In this document: positions 54,120-64,000 of the stretch, in pieces | Layout of the letters: each line of letters opens with the position of its first letter | How positions within the stretch are numbered: position 1 is the first letter of the stretch | Source of the DNA: Pseudoxanthomonas sp. PXM01 | GTDB taxonomy: Bacteria; Pseudomonadota; Gammaproteobacteria; Xanthomonadales; Xanthomonadaceae | Length of the DNA: 64,000 bases | Direction: 5' to 3' | Assembly (NCBI RefSeq): GCF_014851815.1 | Contig: NZ_JACVAJ010000002.1 | Span: 558,001 to 622,000, forward strand | Notes under the pieces: generated by a model | Seen by the model: the letters and a program-made list of their open reading frames with translations, nothing else | The model's database searches: none | What the model was told of the DNA's origin: nothing | Made by a program: the position numbers and the translations under genes

Positions 54120-54156
54120 ATAGTTAAAAACTATCTATTCAATTCCATCAATCGAT
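54120..54156 (+). promoter_or_regulatory. OxyR operator upstream of ahpC
   Basis: 54120-54134 reads ATAGTTAAAAACTAT, a perfect match to the OxyR half-operator ATAGnTnnnAnCTAT. After the canonical 7-nt spacer, 54142-54156 (ATTCCATCAATCGAT) is a degenerate second half. The pair directly abuts the predicted -35, the usual position for OxyR activation. oxyR itself lies downstream. Confidence 0.8.
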
Positions 54157-54185
54157 TTGAGATATCAATAGTCGCTGCCTACCAT
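54157..54185 (+). promoter_or_regulatory. predicted ahpC promoter
   Basis: TTGAGA (54157-54162), 17-nt spacer, TACCAT (54180-54185). Transcription would start near 54192, giving a leader of about 39 nt before ahpC. The -35 touches the OxyR operator. Confidence 0.6.
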
Positions 54186-54230
54186 GGCCCCATCGCTTCA
54201 CCACACCCACTCCACTCACGAGGATCTTCC

Positions 54231-54794
54231 ATGTCCCTGATCAACACCGCGGTCCAGCCGTTCAAGACCACCGCCTTCCACAACGGCGAATTCGTCGAAG
54301 TCACCGACGGCACCCTGAAGGGCAAGTGGTCGGTCCTGATCTTCATGCCGGCCGCCTTCACCTTCAATTGCCCGACCGAAGTGGAAGACGCCGCCGCCAA
54401 CTACGCCGAGTTCCAGAAGGCTGGCGCCGAGGTCTACATCGTCACCACCGACACGCACTTCTCGCACAAGGTGTGGCACGAAACCTCCCCGGCCGTGGGC
54501 AAGGCCCAGTTCCCGCTGGTCGGCGACCCGACCCACCAGCTGACCCGCGCCTTCGGCGTGCACATCGAAGAAGAAGGCCTGGCCCTGCGCGGCACCTTCG
54601 TCATCAACCCGGAAGGCGTCATCAAGACCGCCGAGATCCACAGCAACGAGATCGCCCGTGACGTGTCGGAGACCCTGCGCAAGCTGAAGGCCGCGCAGTT
54701 CACCGCCGCCAACCCCGGCCAGGTCTGCCCGGCCAAGTGGAAGGAAGGCGCGCAGACGATCGCTCCGTCGCTGGACCTGGTCGGCAAGATCTAA
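54231..54794 (+). CDS. ahpC: alkyl hydroperoxide reductase subunit C (2-Cys peroxiredoxin)
   Basis: A 187-residue peroxiredoxin, the length of E. coli AhpC. Peroxidatic Cys47 is in FTFNCPTEVED and resolving Cys166 in GQVCPAKWKEG. The GDPTHQLTRAFGV and RGTFVINPEGV segments are those of the bacterial typical 2-Cys AhpC group. It reduces H2O2, organic peroxides and peroxynitrite and is recycled by AhpF encoded next. AGGA lies 7-8 nt ahead of the ATG. Expression is expected to be peroxide-induced through the OxyR site at 54120-54156. Confidence 0.98.
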   Translation: MSLINTAVQPFKTTAFHNGEFVEVTDGTLKGKWSVLIFMPAAFTFNCPTEVEDAAANYAEFQKAGAEVYIVTTDTHFSHKVWHETSPAVGKAQFPLVGDPTHQLTRAFGVHIEEEGLALRGTFVINPEGVIKTAEIHSNEIARDVSETLRKLKAAQFTAANPGQVCPAKWKEGAQTIAPSLDLVGKI

Positions 54795-54866
54795 GTCCCG
54801 CTTCAACGGCGCGTTCCTTCTGCGGACGCGCCGTGCTCCACCGAATTGCACCACCGCATCACACCA

Positions 54867-54889
54867 CCTCCGGGCCACCGGCCCGGAGG
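54867..54889 (+). other. perfect hairpin in the ahpC-ahpF intergenic region
   Basis: A 10-bp perfect stem, CCTCCGGGCC with GGCCCGGAGG, closes a 3-nt ACC loop 72 nt after the ahpC stop. No U run follows, so it is more likely an mRNA-stabilising or partial-attenuation element that lets ahpC be made in excess over ahpF than a full terminator. Confidence 0.5.
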
Positions 54890-55034
54890 TCGGTCGCCAC
54901 GGACGTTTGCAGCAGCGGCATGCGCCGCTTGCCGGTTCCCCCTCCCTGACCGGCTCCCTCTCTCCCCCCGGCGCATGCCGCTCCTGCAAACGCCTGACCT
55001 CCCTCCCCCGATTCCTCTCACGGAGACGTTCGCC

Positions 55035-56621
55035 ATGCTGGACGCCAATCTGAAGACGCAGCTCAAGGCCTACCTCGAAAAGGCCGTGCGCCCGATCCAC
55101 ATCACTGCGCAGCTGGACGACAGTGCCGCTTCGTCCGAGCTGCAGGCCTTGCTGCGCGACCTGCAGGACGCCTCCGACAAGATCAGCATCATCGAACAGC
55201 GCGGTGGCGAGCGCACGCCGTCGTTCGCGCTGACCTCGCCGGGCCACGACATCCACCTGACCTTCGCCGGCCTGCCGATGGGCCACGAGTTCACCTCGCT
55301 GGTGCTGGCGTTGCTGCAGGTCGGTGGCCACCCGTCGAAGCTCGCGCAGGACGTGATCGAACAGATCCGTGACCTGGACGGCGACTACCGCTTCGAGACC
55401 TATTTCTCGCTGACCTGCCAGAGCTGCCCGGACGTAGTGCAGGCGCTGAACCTGATGAGCGTGCTCAACCCCCGCATTCAGCATGTCGCCATCGACGGCG
55501 CGCTGTTCCAGCAGGAAGTCGAGGCGCGCGAAGTGCTGTCGGTGCCCTTCATCTTCCTCAACGGCGCCGTGTTCGGTGCGGGTCGTATGGGCGTGCCCGA
55601 GATCCTCGCCAAGCTCGATACCAACTCGGCGGCACGTGCGGCGGCGAAGATCGCGGCCAAGGACGCGTTCGACGTGCTCGTCGTCGGCGGCGGTCCCGCC
55701 GGCGCATCCGCGGCGATCTACGCTGCCCGCAAGGGCATCCGCACCGGCATCGCCGCCGAGCGCTTCGGCGGCCAGGTGCTGGACACGATGGCCATCGAGA
55801 ACTTCATCTCCGTGCCGTACACCGAAGGTCCCAAGCTGGCGGCCGCGCTGGAACAGCACGTCAAGGACTACCAGGTCGACGTGATGGACCTGCAGCGTGC
55901 GGAAAAGCTGGTGCCTGCGGGCAAGGACGGGCTGGTCGAAGTGCAGCTCGCCAACGGCGCGTCGCTGAAATCGAGGACCGTGGTCCTCTCCACCGGTGCG
56001 CGCTGGCGGCAGATGAACGTGCCCGGCGAGAACGAGTACCGCAACAAGGGCGTCGCCTACTGCCCGCACTGCGATGGTCCGCTGTTCAAGGGCAAGCGTG
56101 TGGCGGTGATCGGCGGCGGCAACTCCGGCGTCGAGGCCGCGATCGACCTGGCCGGCATCGTGGCGCACGTGACGCTGATCGAGTTCGACAGCCAGCTGCG
56201 TGCCGACGACGTGCTGCAGCGCAAGCTGCGCAGCCTGCCGAACGTGCGCATCGTCACCAGCGCGCAGACCACCGAAGTGCTGGGCGACGGCAGCAAGGTC
56301 AACGGCCTGGTCTACAAGGACCGCGCCGGTGGCGACACGCACCGCGTGGAGCTGGAGGGCGTCTTCGTGCAGATCGGTCTGCTGCCGAACACCGAATGGC
56401 TGAAGGGCGTGGTGGACCTGAGTCCGCGCGGCGAGATCATCGTCGATGATCGCGGCCAGACCAGTGTGCCGGGCGTGTTCGCCGCCGGCGACGCGACGAC
56501 GGTGCCGTACAAGCAGATCGTCATCGCCATGGGCGAAGGCTCGAAGGCCGCGTTGAGCGCGTTCGACCACCTGATCCGCACGTCGGCACCGGTGGAAACC
56601 CCGGACGCGGTCGCGGCATGA
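55035..56621 (+). CDS. ahpF: alkyl hydroperoxide reductase subunit F
   Basis: A 528-residue NADH-dependent flavoprotein disulfide reductase that recycles AhpC. The N-terminal tandem thioredoxin-like domain has the redox pair [10 protein letters not shown] (about C129/C132). The FAD domain begins [22 protein letters not shown], the second active-site pair is [12 protein letters not shown], the NADH domain has [21 protein letters not shown], and the end is [22 protein letters not shown]. The usual length is about 520. It follows ahpC after 240 bp of non-coding sequence that includes a perfect hairpin. Confidence 0.98.
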   Translation: MLDANLKTQLKAYLEKAVRPIHITAQLDDSAASSELQALLRDLQDASDKISIIEQRGGERTPSFALTSPGHDIHLTFAGLPMGHEFTSLVLALLQVGGHPSKLAQDVIEQIRDLDGDYRFETYFSLTCQSCPDVVQALNLMSVLNPRIQHVAIDGALFQQEVEAREVLSVPFIFLNGAVFGAGRMGVPEILAKLDTNSAARAAAKIAAKDAFDVLVVGGGPAGASAAIYAARKGIRTGIAAERFGGQVLDTMAIENFISVPYTEGPKLAAALEQHVKDYQVDVMDLQRAEKLVPAGKDGLVEVQLANGASLKSRTVVLSTGARWRQMNVPGENEYRNKGVAYCPHCDGPLFKGKRVAVIGGGNSGVEAAIDLAGIVAHVTLIEFDSQLRADDVLQRKLRSLPNVRIVTSAQTTEVLGDGSKVNGLVYKDRAGGDTHRVELEGVFVQIGLLPNTEWLKGVVDLSPRGEIIVDDRGQTSVPGVFAAGDATTVPYKQIVIAMGEGSKAALSAFDHLIRTSAPVETPDAVAA

Positions 56622-56691
56622 TGCAGGGGTGCGGGCCGTACACCGGTCCGCGCCAGTCGCACGCAAGGCGGTTCCCTGAGGGAGGAGTCCG

Positions 56692-57651
56692 ATGAACCTG
56701 CGCGATCTCAAGTACCTGGTGGCCCTGGCCGACCACAAGCATTTCGGCCGCGCCGCCGCGGCGTGCTACGTCAGCCAGCCCACGCTGTCGACCCAGATCA
56801 AGAAGCTGGAAGACGAACTGGGCGTGCCGCTGGTGGAGCGCGCCCCGCGCAAGGTCATGCTGACGCCCGCCGGAAGAGACGCCGCCGACCGCGCGCGCCG
56901 CATCGTCGCCGAAGTCGAACAGATGAAGGAAGCCGCGCGCCGCAGCCAGGACCCCGAAGCCGGCACGGTACGGCTGGGCATCTTTCCCACGCTAGGCCCG
57001 TACCTGCTGCCGCATGTCGTGCCTCGCATCCGCGCACGCTTTCCACAGCTGGAACTGCTGCTGGTCGAAGAGAAGAGCGATGTGTTGCTGTCGCGCCTGC
57101 GCGAGGGTCGGCTCGATGCGGGCCTGCTGGCGCTGCCGGTGACGGACGATCAACTGCACACCGAGTTCCTGTTCGAAGAACCGTTCGTGCTGGCGGTGCC
57201 GGAATCGCATCCGCTGGCGCGGCGCGACTCGCTGAGCCTGGCCGAGCTGTCGCAACAACAGTTGCTGCTGCTGGAAGATGGCCATTGCCTGCGCGAGCAG
57301 GCGCTGGACGTGTGCCGCCTGTCCGGCGCCAACGAAAAGTCCGAGTTCCGCGCGACCAGCCTGGAAACACTGCGGCAGATGGTCGCCGCCGATGTCGGCA
57401 TCACCCTGCTGCCGACGCTGGCGGTGAAGCCGCCGGTCGCACGCTCGGAGAACATCCATCTGCTCGGCTTCAGCGACTCGCATCCGAGCCGCCAGATCGC
57501 AATGGTGTGGCGCAAGAGCTCGGCCATGGCCGACTTCCTGCAGCAACTGGCGCAGGTGTTCCGCGAGCTGCCGCCCGGCCTGTTCGAGCCGGATGCGCCC
57601 CTGCCCCAGGTATCCGCGACGACGGAACGCTCCAGCACGCACGCAGCTTGA
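56692..57651 (+). CDS. oxyR: peroxide-sensing LysR-family regulator OxyR
   Basis: A 319-residue LysR-type activator. The N-terminal helix-turn-helix is [20 protein letters not shown] then [19 protein letters not shown]. The redox switch cysteines are at C199 and C208 ([12 protein letters not shown]), the same numbers as in E. coli, so H2O2 should form the activating disulfide. GGAG-type sequence lies 7 nt before ATG 56692. The order ahpC-ahpF-oxyR is the one described for Xanthomonas, and the operator ahead of ahpC fits direct control. Confidence 0.97.
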   Translation: MNLRDLKYLVALADHKHFGRAAAACYVSQPTLSTQIKKLEDELGVPLVERAPRKVMLTPAGRDAADRARRIVAEVEQMKEAARRSQDPEAGTVRLGIFPTLGPYLLPHVVPRIRARFPQLELLLVEEKSDVLLSRLREGRLDAGLLALPVTDDQLHTEFLFEEPFVLAVPESHPLARRDSLSLAELSQQQLLLLEDGHCLREQALDVCRLSGANEKSEFRATSLETLRQMVAADVGITLLPTLAVKPPVARSENIHLLGFSDSHPSRQIAMVWRKSSAMADFLQQLAQVFRELPPGLFEPDAPLPQVSATTERSSTHAA

Positions 57652-57676
57652 AGCCATCGCGCTTCCGGGCTACGGT
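57648..57676 (+). promoter_or_regulatory. possible rnk promoter
   Basis: TTGAAG (57648-57653), 17-nt spacer, TACGGT (57671-57676), at the very end of oxyR. It would start RNA near 57683, so the large hairpin at 57681-57738 would form the 5' end of the rnk message. Confidence 0.35.
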
Positions 57677-57680
57677 AGGC

Positions 57681-57738
57681 GCGCAAAAAATGAAACCGAT
57701 GGGCGGCGCGGCAACGCGTCGCCCGTTTCCTTTTGCGC
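57681..57738 (+). other. large GNRA-capped hairpin between oxyR and rnk
   Basis: Nested stems: GCGCAAAA/TTTTGCGC (8 bp), GAAAC/GTTTC (5 bp), and an inner 10-bp stem GGGCGGCGCG with CGCGTCGCCC (one G-U) capped by a GCAA tetraloop. Small bulges separate them. It ends 24 nt before the rnk start. Alternatives are an oxyR terminator (although no U run follows) and a 5' structure controlling rnk. Confidence 0.6.
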
Positions 57739-57762
57739 GACCCCAAAACCAGAGAGCACACG

Positions 57763-58203
57763 ATGAACAACACCCGCACCAGCGGCCTGCCGCCTTCGCT
57801 CCCGCCGCTTGTGGTCTCCAGCCGCGACCTGTCCCGCCTGGAGGCCCTGCTCGATACACCCGTGCTGCGCCGGCATCCGGCCGCGCTCGCGCTGATGGAC
57901 GAACTGAACCGCGCCGACGTGCGCGCGCCGGACGAGATGCCGGACAACGTGGTGACGATGCACTCGCGGGTGGAATGCGAGGACGAGCTCACCGGCGAGC
58001 ACCATCGCCTGACCCTGGTGTACCCCCACGAAGCGAACGTCGAGACCGGCCTGGTCTCCGTGCTCGCGCCCGTCGGCAGCGCGCTGCTCGGACTCTCGAT
58101 CGGCCAGACGATCGACTGGCAGGCGTCCGGCAACCGGCCGCTGCGGCTGCGCGTCACCGCGATCGACTACCAGCCCGAAGCCAGCGGCGCCCTGCATCGC
58201 TGA
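57763..58203 (+). CDS. rnk: nucleoside diphosphate kinase regulator (Rnk, GreA-like)
   Basis: A 146-residue protein: an N-terminal coiled region ([19 protein letters not shown]) and the GreA/GreB C-terminal FKBP-like domain ([20 protein letters not shown] in part, then [31 protein letters not shown]). That is the Rnk arrangement, with a short N-domain compared with GreA. Rnk binds RNA polymerase and affects nucleotide pools and exopolysaccharide in pseudomonads. ATG 57763 begins after a purine-rich AGAGAG. It is preceded by the hairpin at 57681-57738. Confidence 0.92.
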   Translation: MNNTRTSGLPPSLPPLVVSSRDLSRLEALLDTPVLRRHPAALALMDELNRADVRAPDEMPDNVVTMHSRVECEDELTGEHHRLTLVYPHEANVETGLVSVLAPVGSALLGLSIGQTIDWQASGNRPLRLRVTAIDYQPEASGALHR

Positions 58204-58313
58204 CCCGCGTCCGCGCTATCGCCTCAATCCACGAAAACCATCGTCCCGTGCCGGGTCCGCCCGCGCGGGACAGGGCATACTTGTCGCCCCGTTGTCCCCC
58301 TGCCCCGAATCCC

Positions 58314-59279
58314 ATGTCCGATACGTCCCCCTCCAAGCTGCAGCAGCTCCGCGAACTCTCCGTCGTCGTGGCCGACACCGGCGACTACGACGCCATCAAG
58401 CGCCTCAAGCCGGTGGACTGCACCACCAATCCCACGCTGGTGAAGAAGGCGCTCGACTTGCCGGTCTACGCCGACCTGATCGAAGAGCAACTGGCCTGGG
58501 CACGCGCGCAGGGCGGTGGTGAAGCCTTGGTGGATGAGGTCGTGGACCGCCTGACGATCGGCGTCGGCGCGAAGCTCGCCGGCCTGATCCCCGGCCGTGT
58601 CTCCACCGAAGTCGACGCCGACCAGGCGTACGACACCGCCGCCACCGTGGCCAAGGCGCGCAAGTTCGTGCAGATGTACGCCGACCAGGGCATCGGCCGC
58701 GACCGCATCCTGATCAAGGTCGCCTCCACCTGGGAAGGCGTGGAAGCCGCGCGCCAGCTGCAGGCCGAAGGCATCGACTGCAACCTCACCCTGATCTTCA
58801 ACCCGACCCAGGCCATCGCCTGCGCCGAAGCCGGCGCATTCCTGATCTCGCCGTTCGTGGGTCGCATCCTGGACTGGTATGTGGCCAACGGCCAGACGCC
58901 GGCGACCATCGACGAAGACCCGGGCGTGGTGTTCGTGCGCGGCGTCTATGCCGAGTTCAAGCGTCGCGGATCGCCGACGGTGGTGATGGGCGCGTCGTTC
59001 CGCTCGACCGCGCAGATCGAAGCGCTGGCCGGCTGCGACCGCCTGACCATTTCGCCCGACCTGCTGGAAAAGCTCGACCAGGACCACGGCGACCTGCCGC
59101 GCAAGCTGTCACCCGGCGCCAAGGAAGCAGTGGACGCCGCACCCGTGACGGCCGAGAGTTTCGCCGCCGCGATCGAGGCCGATCCGATGGCGAAGGAAAA
59201 ACTGGCCACCGGCATCGAGATCTTCGCCAAGGACCTGGTTGCACTGCGCGCGACCATCCGCGAGAAGCTGGCCGCCTGA
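58314..59279 (+). CDS. tal: transaldolase (type 1)
   Basis: A 321-residue pentose-phosphate-pathway enzyme transferring a dihydroxyacetone unit between sedoheptulose-7-phosphate and glyceraldehyde-3-phosphate. Diagnostic segments are [13 protein letters not shown] (D35), [13 protein letters not shown], the Schiff-base Lys135 in [31 protein letters not shown], and [12 protein letters not shown]. The length equals that of E. coli TalB. The long upstream open frame is an overlap with oxyR/rnk and is not coding. No strong ribosome-binding site is seen before ATG 58314. Confidence 0.97.
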   Translation: MSDTSPSKLQQLRELSVVVADTGDYDAIKRLKPVDCTTNPTLVKKALDLPVYADLIEEQLAWARAQGGGEALVDEVVDRLTIGVGAKLAGLIPGRVSTEVDADQAYDTAATVAKARKFVQMYADQGIGRDRILIKVASTWEGVEAARQLQAEGIDCNLTLIFNPTQAIACAEAGAFLISPFVGRILDWYVANGQTPATIDEDPGVVFVRGVYAEFKRRGSPTVVMGASFRSTAQIEALAGCDRLTISPDLLEKLDQDHGDLPRKLSPGAKEAVDAAPVTAESFAAAIEADPMAKEKLATGIEIFAKDLVALRATIREKLAA

Positions 59280-59300
59280 CGCCTCGCCCGCACTTCGCGG

Positions 59301-59942
59301 ATGAGCCTGCGTACGTTGCTGGTGATCGCACTGCTGGCCGGCATCGCCGGCTGGTGGTTCTCCGATCATCGTCGCGGCCCGCGTGCTCCCGCGACGGTGG
59401 GAGCCATGCCGACCGCCTGCCCCCTGCCACCCCGCGTCGCTGCGGGGGAGCCGCCCTTGCAGACCGACGTCCCCGATGACGTGAGGCCATTCGCCTTGCA
59501 GGCGGCCACGCTCACGCCGCTGGCGGGCTTCAGCATCGAGGCGCGCGTGCTGTCGCGCGAGGACTATCGCAGCGGGCGCGAGGCGGATCTGTCGCCGGTC
59601 GACTTCGCGCTCGGCTGGCAACGCATGGAAGAGGACGCGGTGATCGCTGCGCTCGATATCCGCCAGTCCTCGCGCTGGTACCACTACCGTTGGCGCGACC
59701 GGCCGCCACTGCCGCAGGACGAGATCGCCCGCAGCAGCGCCAACATGCACATGATCCCCGGCAACGACGCCATCGCGCAGGCGCTGGCCGACGTGCGCAA
59801 GGATGAGCGCGTCCGCATCGAGGGCTGGCTGGTGGAAGCGAAAGCCGACGACGGCTGGCGCTGGCGCAGCTCGACGCGCCGCACCGATACCGGCGGCGGC
59901 GCCTGCGAAGTCGTTTACGTCTGCGGCGTCACGCGTTTGTAG
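59301..59942 (+). CDS. membrane-anchored hypothetical protein
   Basis: A 213-residue protein with an N-terminal hydrophobic helix (SLRTLLVIALLAGIAGWWF) that could be a signal anchor, then a periplasmic domain. It includes FALQAATLTPLAGFSIEARVLSREDY in outline, DFALGWQRMEEDAVIAALDI and SSRWYHYRWRDRPPLPQDEI, ending in an isolated Cys pair (CEVVYVCGV). The same domain occurs in uncharacterised proteins of many bacteria, to my recollection; I cannot name it. It starts 21 bp after the tal stop and may be co-transcribed. A REPIN follows its stop. Confidence 0.75.
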   Translation: MSLRTLLVIALLAGIAGWWFSDHRRGPRAPATVGAMPTACPLPPRVAAGEPPLQTDVPDDVRPFALQAATLTPLAGFSIEARVLSREDYRSGREADLSPVDFALGWQRMEEDAVIAALDIRQSSRWYHYRWRDRPPLPQDEIARSSANMHMIPGNDAIAQALADVRKDERVRIEGWLVEAKADDGWRWRSSTRRTDTGGGACEVVYVCGVTRL

Positions 59943-59955
59943 AAAGAAGCACGCC

Positions 59956-60025
59956 GTGGGAGCGACGTGAGTCGCGACACTGCCACGGTCGGTTCAAACA
60001 GCCTCGCGACTCACGTCGCTCCCAC
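59956..60025. repeat. REPIN: two inverted REP units between convergent genes
   Basis: A perfect 22-nt inverted repeat: 59956-59977 (begins GTGGGAGCGACGTGAG) and its exact reverse complement at 60004-60025, with 26 nt between. The GTGGGAGCGACGT-type REP is a familiar high-copy extragenic element of xanthomonads and pseudomonads mobilised by RAYT transposases. It sits between two convergent genes and may also act as a bidirectional terminator. No RAYT gene is in this window. Confidence 0.85.
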
Positions 60026-60036
60026 AACCAGCCTCC

Positions 60037-60687
60037 TCACGCGTCGAGGCCGATCGGGCAGCTCACGCCGGTGCCACCGAGCCCGCAATAGCCGTTCGGA
60101 TTCTTCGCCAGGTACTGCTGGTGGTAATCCTCGGCGTAGTAGAACGGCGGCGCCGGATACACGACTTCGGTGGTGATGGCACCGTAGCCGGCAGCCTGCA
60201 GCTGCTGCTGGTAAGCCTGCAGGCTGGCGTCCGCAGCCGCCTGCTGTTCCGGCGTATGGGCATGGATACCGGACCGGTACTGCGTCCCGACGTCGTTGCC
60301 CTGGCGCATGCCCTGCGTGGGGTCATGGCTTTCCCAGAACACCTGCAGCAGCCGTTCGAACGACACCTGGGTCGGGTCGTACACCACACGCACGACTTCG
60401 TTGTGGCCGGTCTGGCCGGAGCAGACCTCCTCGTAGGTGGCATTGGGCGTGCCGCCGCCGGCATAGCCGACCGACGTGCTGTACACGCCGGGCACGTTCC
60501 AGAACTTGCGCTCGGCGCCCCAGAAACAGCCCAGGCCGAACTCGACCTGCTGCAAGCCGTCGAACGCGTCGCGCAGCGGGTGTCCGTTGACGAAATGCAC
60601 GTTGTGCAGCGGCAGCGGCGTGCCGCGACCCGGCAGCATGTCTTCCGCGCGCGGCATGCGCTGCTTGTAGGCTCCGATACCCAGCAT
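60037..60687 (-). CDS. msrA: peptide-methionine (S)-S-oxide reductase
   Basis: A 216-residue enzyme repairing Met-(S)-sulfoxide in proteins. The catalytic [11 protein letters not shown] holds Cys54. FE-type VSVGYAGG ([19 protein letters not shown] in part) follows, then [16 protein letters not shown], the [19 protein letters not shown] signature, and [20 protein letters not shown] with the resolving Cys near the C-terminus. The ~45-residue N-terminal extension (with [16 protein letters not shown]) is typical of the E. coli-sized form. The REPIN lies just after its stop. Confidence 0.97.
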   Translation of the reverse strand: MLGIGAYKQRMPRAEDMLPGRGTPLPLHNVHFVNGHPLRDAFDGLQQVEFGLGCFWGAERKFWNVPGVYSTSVGYAGGGTPNATYEEVCSGQTGHNEVVRVVYDPTQVSFERLLQVFWESHDPTQGMRQGNDVGTQYRSGIHAHTPEQQAAADASLQAYQQQLQAAGYGAITTEVVYPAPPFYYAEDYHQQYLAKNPNGYCGLGGTGVSCPIGLDA

Positions 60688-60718
60688 GGCGAACCTCGTG
60701 ATCGTGGGGAACGACGGA

Positions 60719-60988
60719 TCAGGCCGGCAGGATGCCCATGCCTTCGTCGTCGCCTTCCAAGATGGGGCCTTCGTCGCGCGATTCCAGTCCCAGCGCCTGC
60801 ACCACCTGCTCCGCCTCGGGGAACGCTGTGTCCGGGACGCAGACCCGCAGCACGCCGAACAGCGGCAGTTCGCCCATGCCGCCCAGCAGCGACTCGCCGA
60901 ACACGAAGGCCGGACTCTCCACCTCTTCCAGCGCGTGCTTCACCAGATGGGCGTCGAACAGGTTGTCGGCCAGGTAGATCACGCGCAT
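60719..60988 (-). CDS. DUF2007 domain protein
   Basis: An 89-residue protein: [20 protein letters not shown], then [19 protein letters not shown] and [19 protein letters not shown]. This is the DUF2007 ('putative signal transducing') pattern, a GlnB-like small alpha/beta fold of unknown function. ATG 60988 is chosen because GGAGG is 8 nt upstream; the in-frame start at 61003 would overlap it. It has an acidic C-terminus (EGDDEGMG). It is between msrA and a GST gene on the same strand. Confidence 0.85.
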   Translation of the reverse strand: MRVIYLADNLFDAHLVKHALEEVESPAFVFGESLLGGMGELPLFGVLRVCVPDTAFPEAEQVVQALGLESRDEGPILEGDDEGMGILPA

Positions 60989-61026
60989 GGATTCGTCCTC
61001 CATGGCCAGACTACACCGCTGCCCGT

Positions 61027-61695
61027 CTAAAGCGGCTTGCGCAGCCTGTCCGTGTCCGCCACCGATTCAGTTTCCGCCACTGCCGCGGAGCGCCATTCCC
61101 GCATTGCAGGCAGCGCGAACAGGGCCTGCAGGTAGGCGCGTGCCGTGTCGTCGACCTCCACGCCGTAGCCTTCGAAGCGAATAGCCACGGGGGCATACAT
61201 GGCGTCGACGATGCCGAACCCGCCGAACAGGAAGTCTCCGCCCGCCCCATGCGCAGCGCGCAGCTGACGCCAGAGTGCCTGTACGCGGTCGATATCGCGC
61301 TGGGCGGCCTCGTCCCAGGTGTAGGCGTCCGGCGTGCGCCGACTGTTCATCGGCAGCTGCGTGCGCAGCGCGACGAAGCCCGAATGCATTTCCGCGGCGG
61401 CGGCACGAGCCAGGGCGCGGACTGCCAGGTCTGCAGGCCAGCCACGGCCATCGAGCCAGCGCTCGTTGGCGTACTCGCAGATTGCCAGCGAATCCCACAC
61501 ATGGACCCCGCCATCGTGCAGCGCCGGCACCTTGCCGGTGGGCGAATGCCGCCGTGCCTGCGCGGTGAAGTCGGGCGCGTCCAGCAGCAGCCGGACCTCC
61601 TCGAAGGCGACGCCGAAATGGCGCAGCAGCAACCAGGGACGCAGCGACCAGGACGAGTAGTTCTTGTTGCCGATGACCAGGACCGGAAGGCTCAT
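61027..61695 (-). CDS. glutathione S-transferase family protein
   Basis: A 222-residue cytosolic GST. The thioredoxin-like N-domain runs VLVIGNKNYSSWSLRPWLLL, with the SSWSLRP stretch typical of the YfcF/YibF-related group. The substrate-recognition motif is SPTGKVPALHDGG and the gamma-glutamyl contact is VWDSLAICEYANE. The helical C-domain follows with DFLFGGFGIVDAMYAPVAIRF (the N-capping box/hydrophobic staple G-I-x-D). ATG 61695 has GGAG 6 nt upstream; a GTG four codons earlier is at the ribosome-binding site itself. The substrate is unknown. Confidence 0.92.
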   Translation of the reverse strand: MSLPVLVIGNKNYSSWSLRPWLLLRHFGVAFEEVRLLLDAPDFTAQARRHSPTGKVPALHDGGVHVWDSLAICEYANERWLDGRGWPADLAVRALARAAAAEMHSGFVALRTQLPMNSRRTPDAYTWDEAAQRDIDRVQALWRQLRAAHGAGGDFLFGGFGIVDAMYAPVAIRFEGYGVEVDDTARAYLQALFALPAMREWRSAAVAETESVADTDRLRKPL

Positions 61696-61788
61696 GCTGG
61701 GCTCCACGCGCGCCGAGGCTGTTCAGGATAGACCAGCCGCCCCCCGGGACCGGCTAAACTTGCCGTTTTCCACGCCCCAACGCCCCCG

Positions 61789-63531
<1,743 letters not shown>

Positions 63532-63544
63532 CACCGGCGGCTTT

Positions 63545-63564
63545 CACCGCCCGTTGAGGCGGTG
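63545..63564 (+). terminator. hairpin after glnS
   Basis: CACCGCC, loop CGTTGA, GGCGGTG, 13 bp after the glnS stop. No U run follows. It could be a factor-assisted terminator or simply separate glnS from the lipoprotein gene. Confidence 0.4.
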
Positions 63565-63606
63565 GCCGGCAGGCTGGCGCACCACCACCGAAGGAAGGAG
63601 TCCGCC

Positions 63607-64000
63607 ATGTCCCGCACCGTGCAGCGTCTGTCGTTCGCCCTGTTGTCCTGCCTTCTTGTCGTCGCGCTGGCAGGTTGCGCAGCGCCCGCCTCCTCCGATG
63701 GCACTGCAGGCGATCTGCCCCCGGCCTCGACGCCCTCGCCCAAGCCGACCGGCGGAAACCAGCCGCCGCGCGAGGCCGGTGCGGTCACCGTCGACTACGC
63801 CTGCAAGACCAGCGCCGACTGCGCGGTGAAGAACGTCGGCAACTGTTGCGGCGCCATGCCGGCCTGCGTCAACAAGAACAGCCCCACCGATCCGCAGGGC
63901 GTGCAGGCGCAATGCGCCGCCAGCGGCCGCATGGGCATCTGCGGCTTCGCCGACGTGACGGCCTGCCAATGCGTCAGCGGCCGCTGCGAATCCGATTCCT
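63607..64000 (+). CDS. cysteine-rich lipoprotein, truncated by the window edge
   Basis: The frame starts at ATG 63607 (AAGGAAGGAG 7 nt upstream) and runs off the right edge after 131 codons. A lipoprotein signal peptide ends in VALAGC. A Pro/Ser-rich linker follows (DLPPASTPSPKPTGGNQPP), then a domain with many Cys: YACKTSADCAVKNVGNCCG, PACVNKN, QCAAS, GICGF, ACQCVSGRCE. The CKTSADCAV...CQCVSGRC pattern resembles small disulfide-rich envelope domains found in several bacterial lipoproteins; no function is assigned. The last residues and stop are outside the window. Confidence 0.8.
   Translation, partial: MSRTVQRLSFALLSCLLVVALAGCAAPASSDGTAGDLPPASTPSPKPTGGNQPPREAGAVTVDYACKTSADCAVKNVGNCCGAMPACVNKNSPTDPQGVQAQCAASGRMGICGFADVTACQCVSGRCESDS

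Overview
The window is high-G+C chromosomal DNA of a gammaproteobacterium of the family Xanthomonadaceae, close to Pseudoxanthomonas, Xanthomonas, Lysobacter or Stenotrophomonas. This rests on gene content and order read by eye: ahpC-ahpF-oxyR, a transhydrogenase with a split alpha subunit, a FecI/FecR/TonB-receptor unit, a xanthomonad-type IlvE, DUF2069 next to WrbA, and a REP-type repeat. No rRNA, tRNA, CRISPR array, transposase or phage gene was recognised.

Layout. 1-3.4 kb: housekeeping-type genes (YihY-like membrane protein, WrbA, DUF2069, secreted protein, short asparaginase). 3.5-9.1 kb: an iron-starvation-type cell-surface signalling operon (ECF sigma, FecR anti-sigma, STN-TonB receptor, secreted thioredoxin-like protein); the same two-block promoter stands before the sigma gene and before the receptor gene. 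Two copies of a ~110-bp hairpin repeat bracket the operon, and the second is preceded by a decayed copy of the 3' end of the asparaginase gene. 9.3-12.9 kb: small accessory genes and a PAS-GGDEF diguanylate cyclase. 12.9-16.1 kb: a lower-G+C three-gene unit (lipoprotein, lysozyme-like protein, membrane protein) that looks like an antibacterial effector/immunity module. 16.4-23.5 kb: secreted S8 protease with P domain, IlvE, SufT, two membrane proteins and the transhydrogenase genes pntB/pntAB. The third subunit gene, pntAA, lies ~2.7 kb away at 26.2-27.3 kb beyond a small ECF-sigma operon and a fatty-acid-hydroxylase gene. 27.4-32.1 kb: two tandem DUF1631 paralogues. 32.2-33.7 kb: nitroreductase and 5'-3' exonuclease.

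33.7-49.8 kb is the most distinctive part. It holds a galE fragment, two methyltransferases and a surface-glycopolymer locus unlike a textbook O-antigen cluster. The locus encodes a TagD-type cytidylyltransferase, two giant enzymes each with a CDP-glycerol:glycerophosphotransferase (TagF-like) domain fused to RgpF-like or TPR/GT4 modules, an XcbB/CpsF-family protein, a two-domain GT2, and a Wzm/Wzt-type ABC exporter. Together these predict a teichoic-acid-like, glycerol-phosphate-containing capsule or O-polysaccharide in a Gram-negative cell. Both giant enzymes carry an N-terminal repeat domain organised as a three-unit super-repeat.

50-64 kb: NUDIX hydrolase, DUF4019, dienelactone hydrolase, proline iminopeptidase, PrmC, then the peroxide-stress regulon ahpC-ahpF-oxyR with a clear OxyR operator, rnk with a strong 5' hairpin, transaldolase, a REPIN, MsrA, DUF2007, GST, GlnS and a truncated lipoprotein gene at the right edge. 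All functional calls come from motifs read in the sequence; no database search was run.
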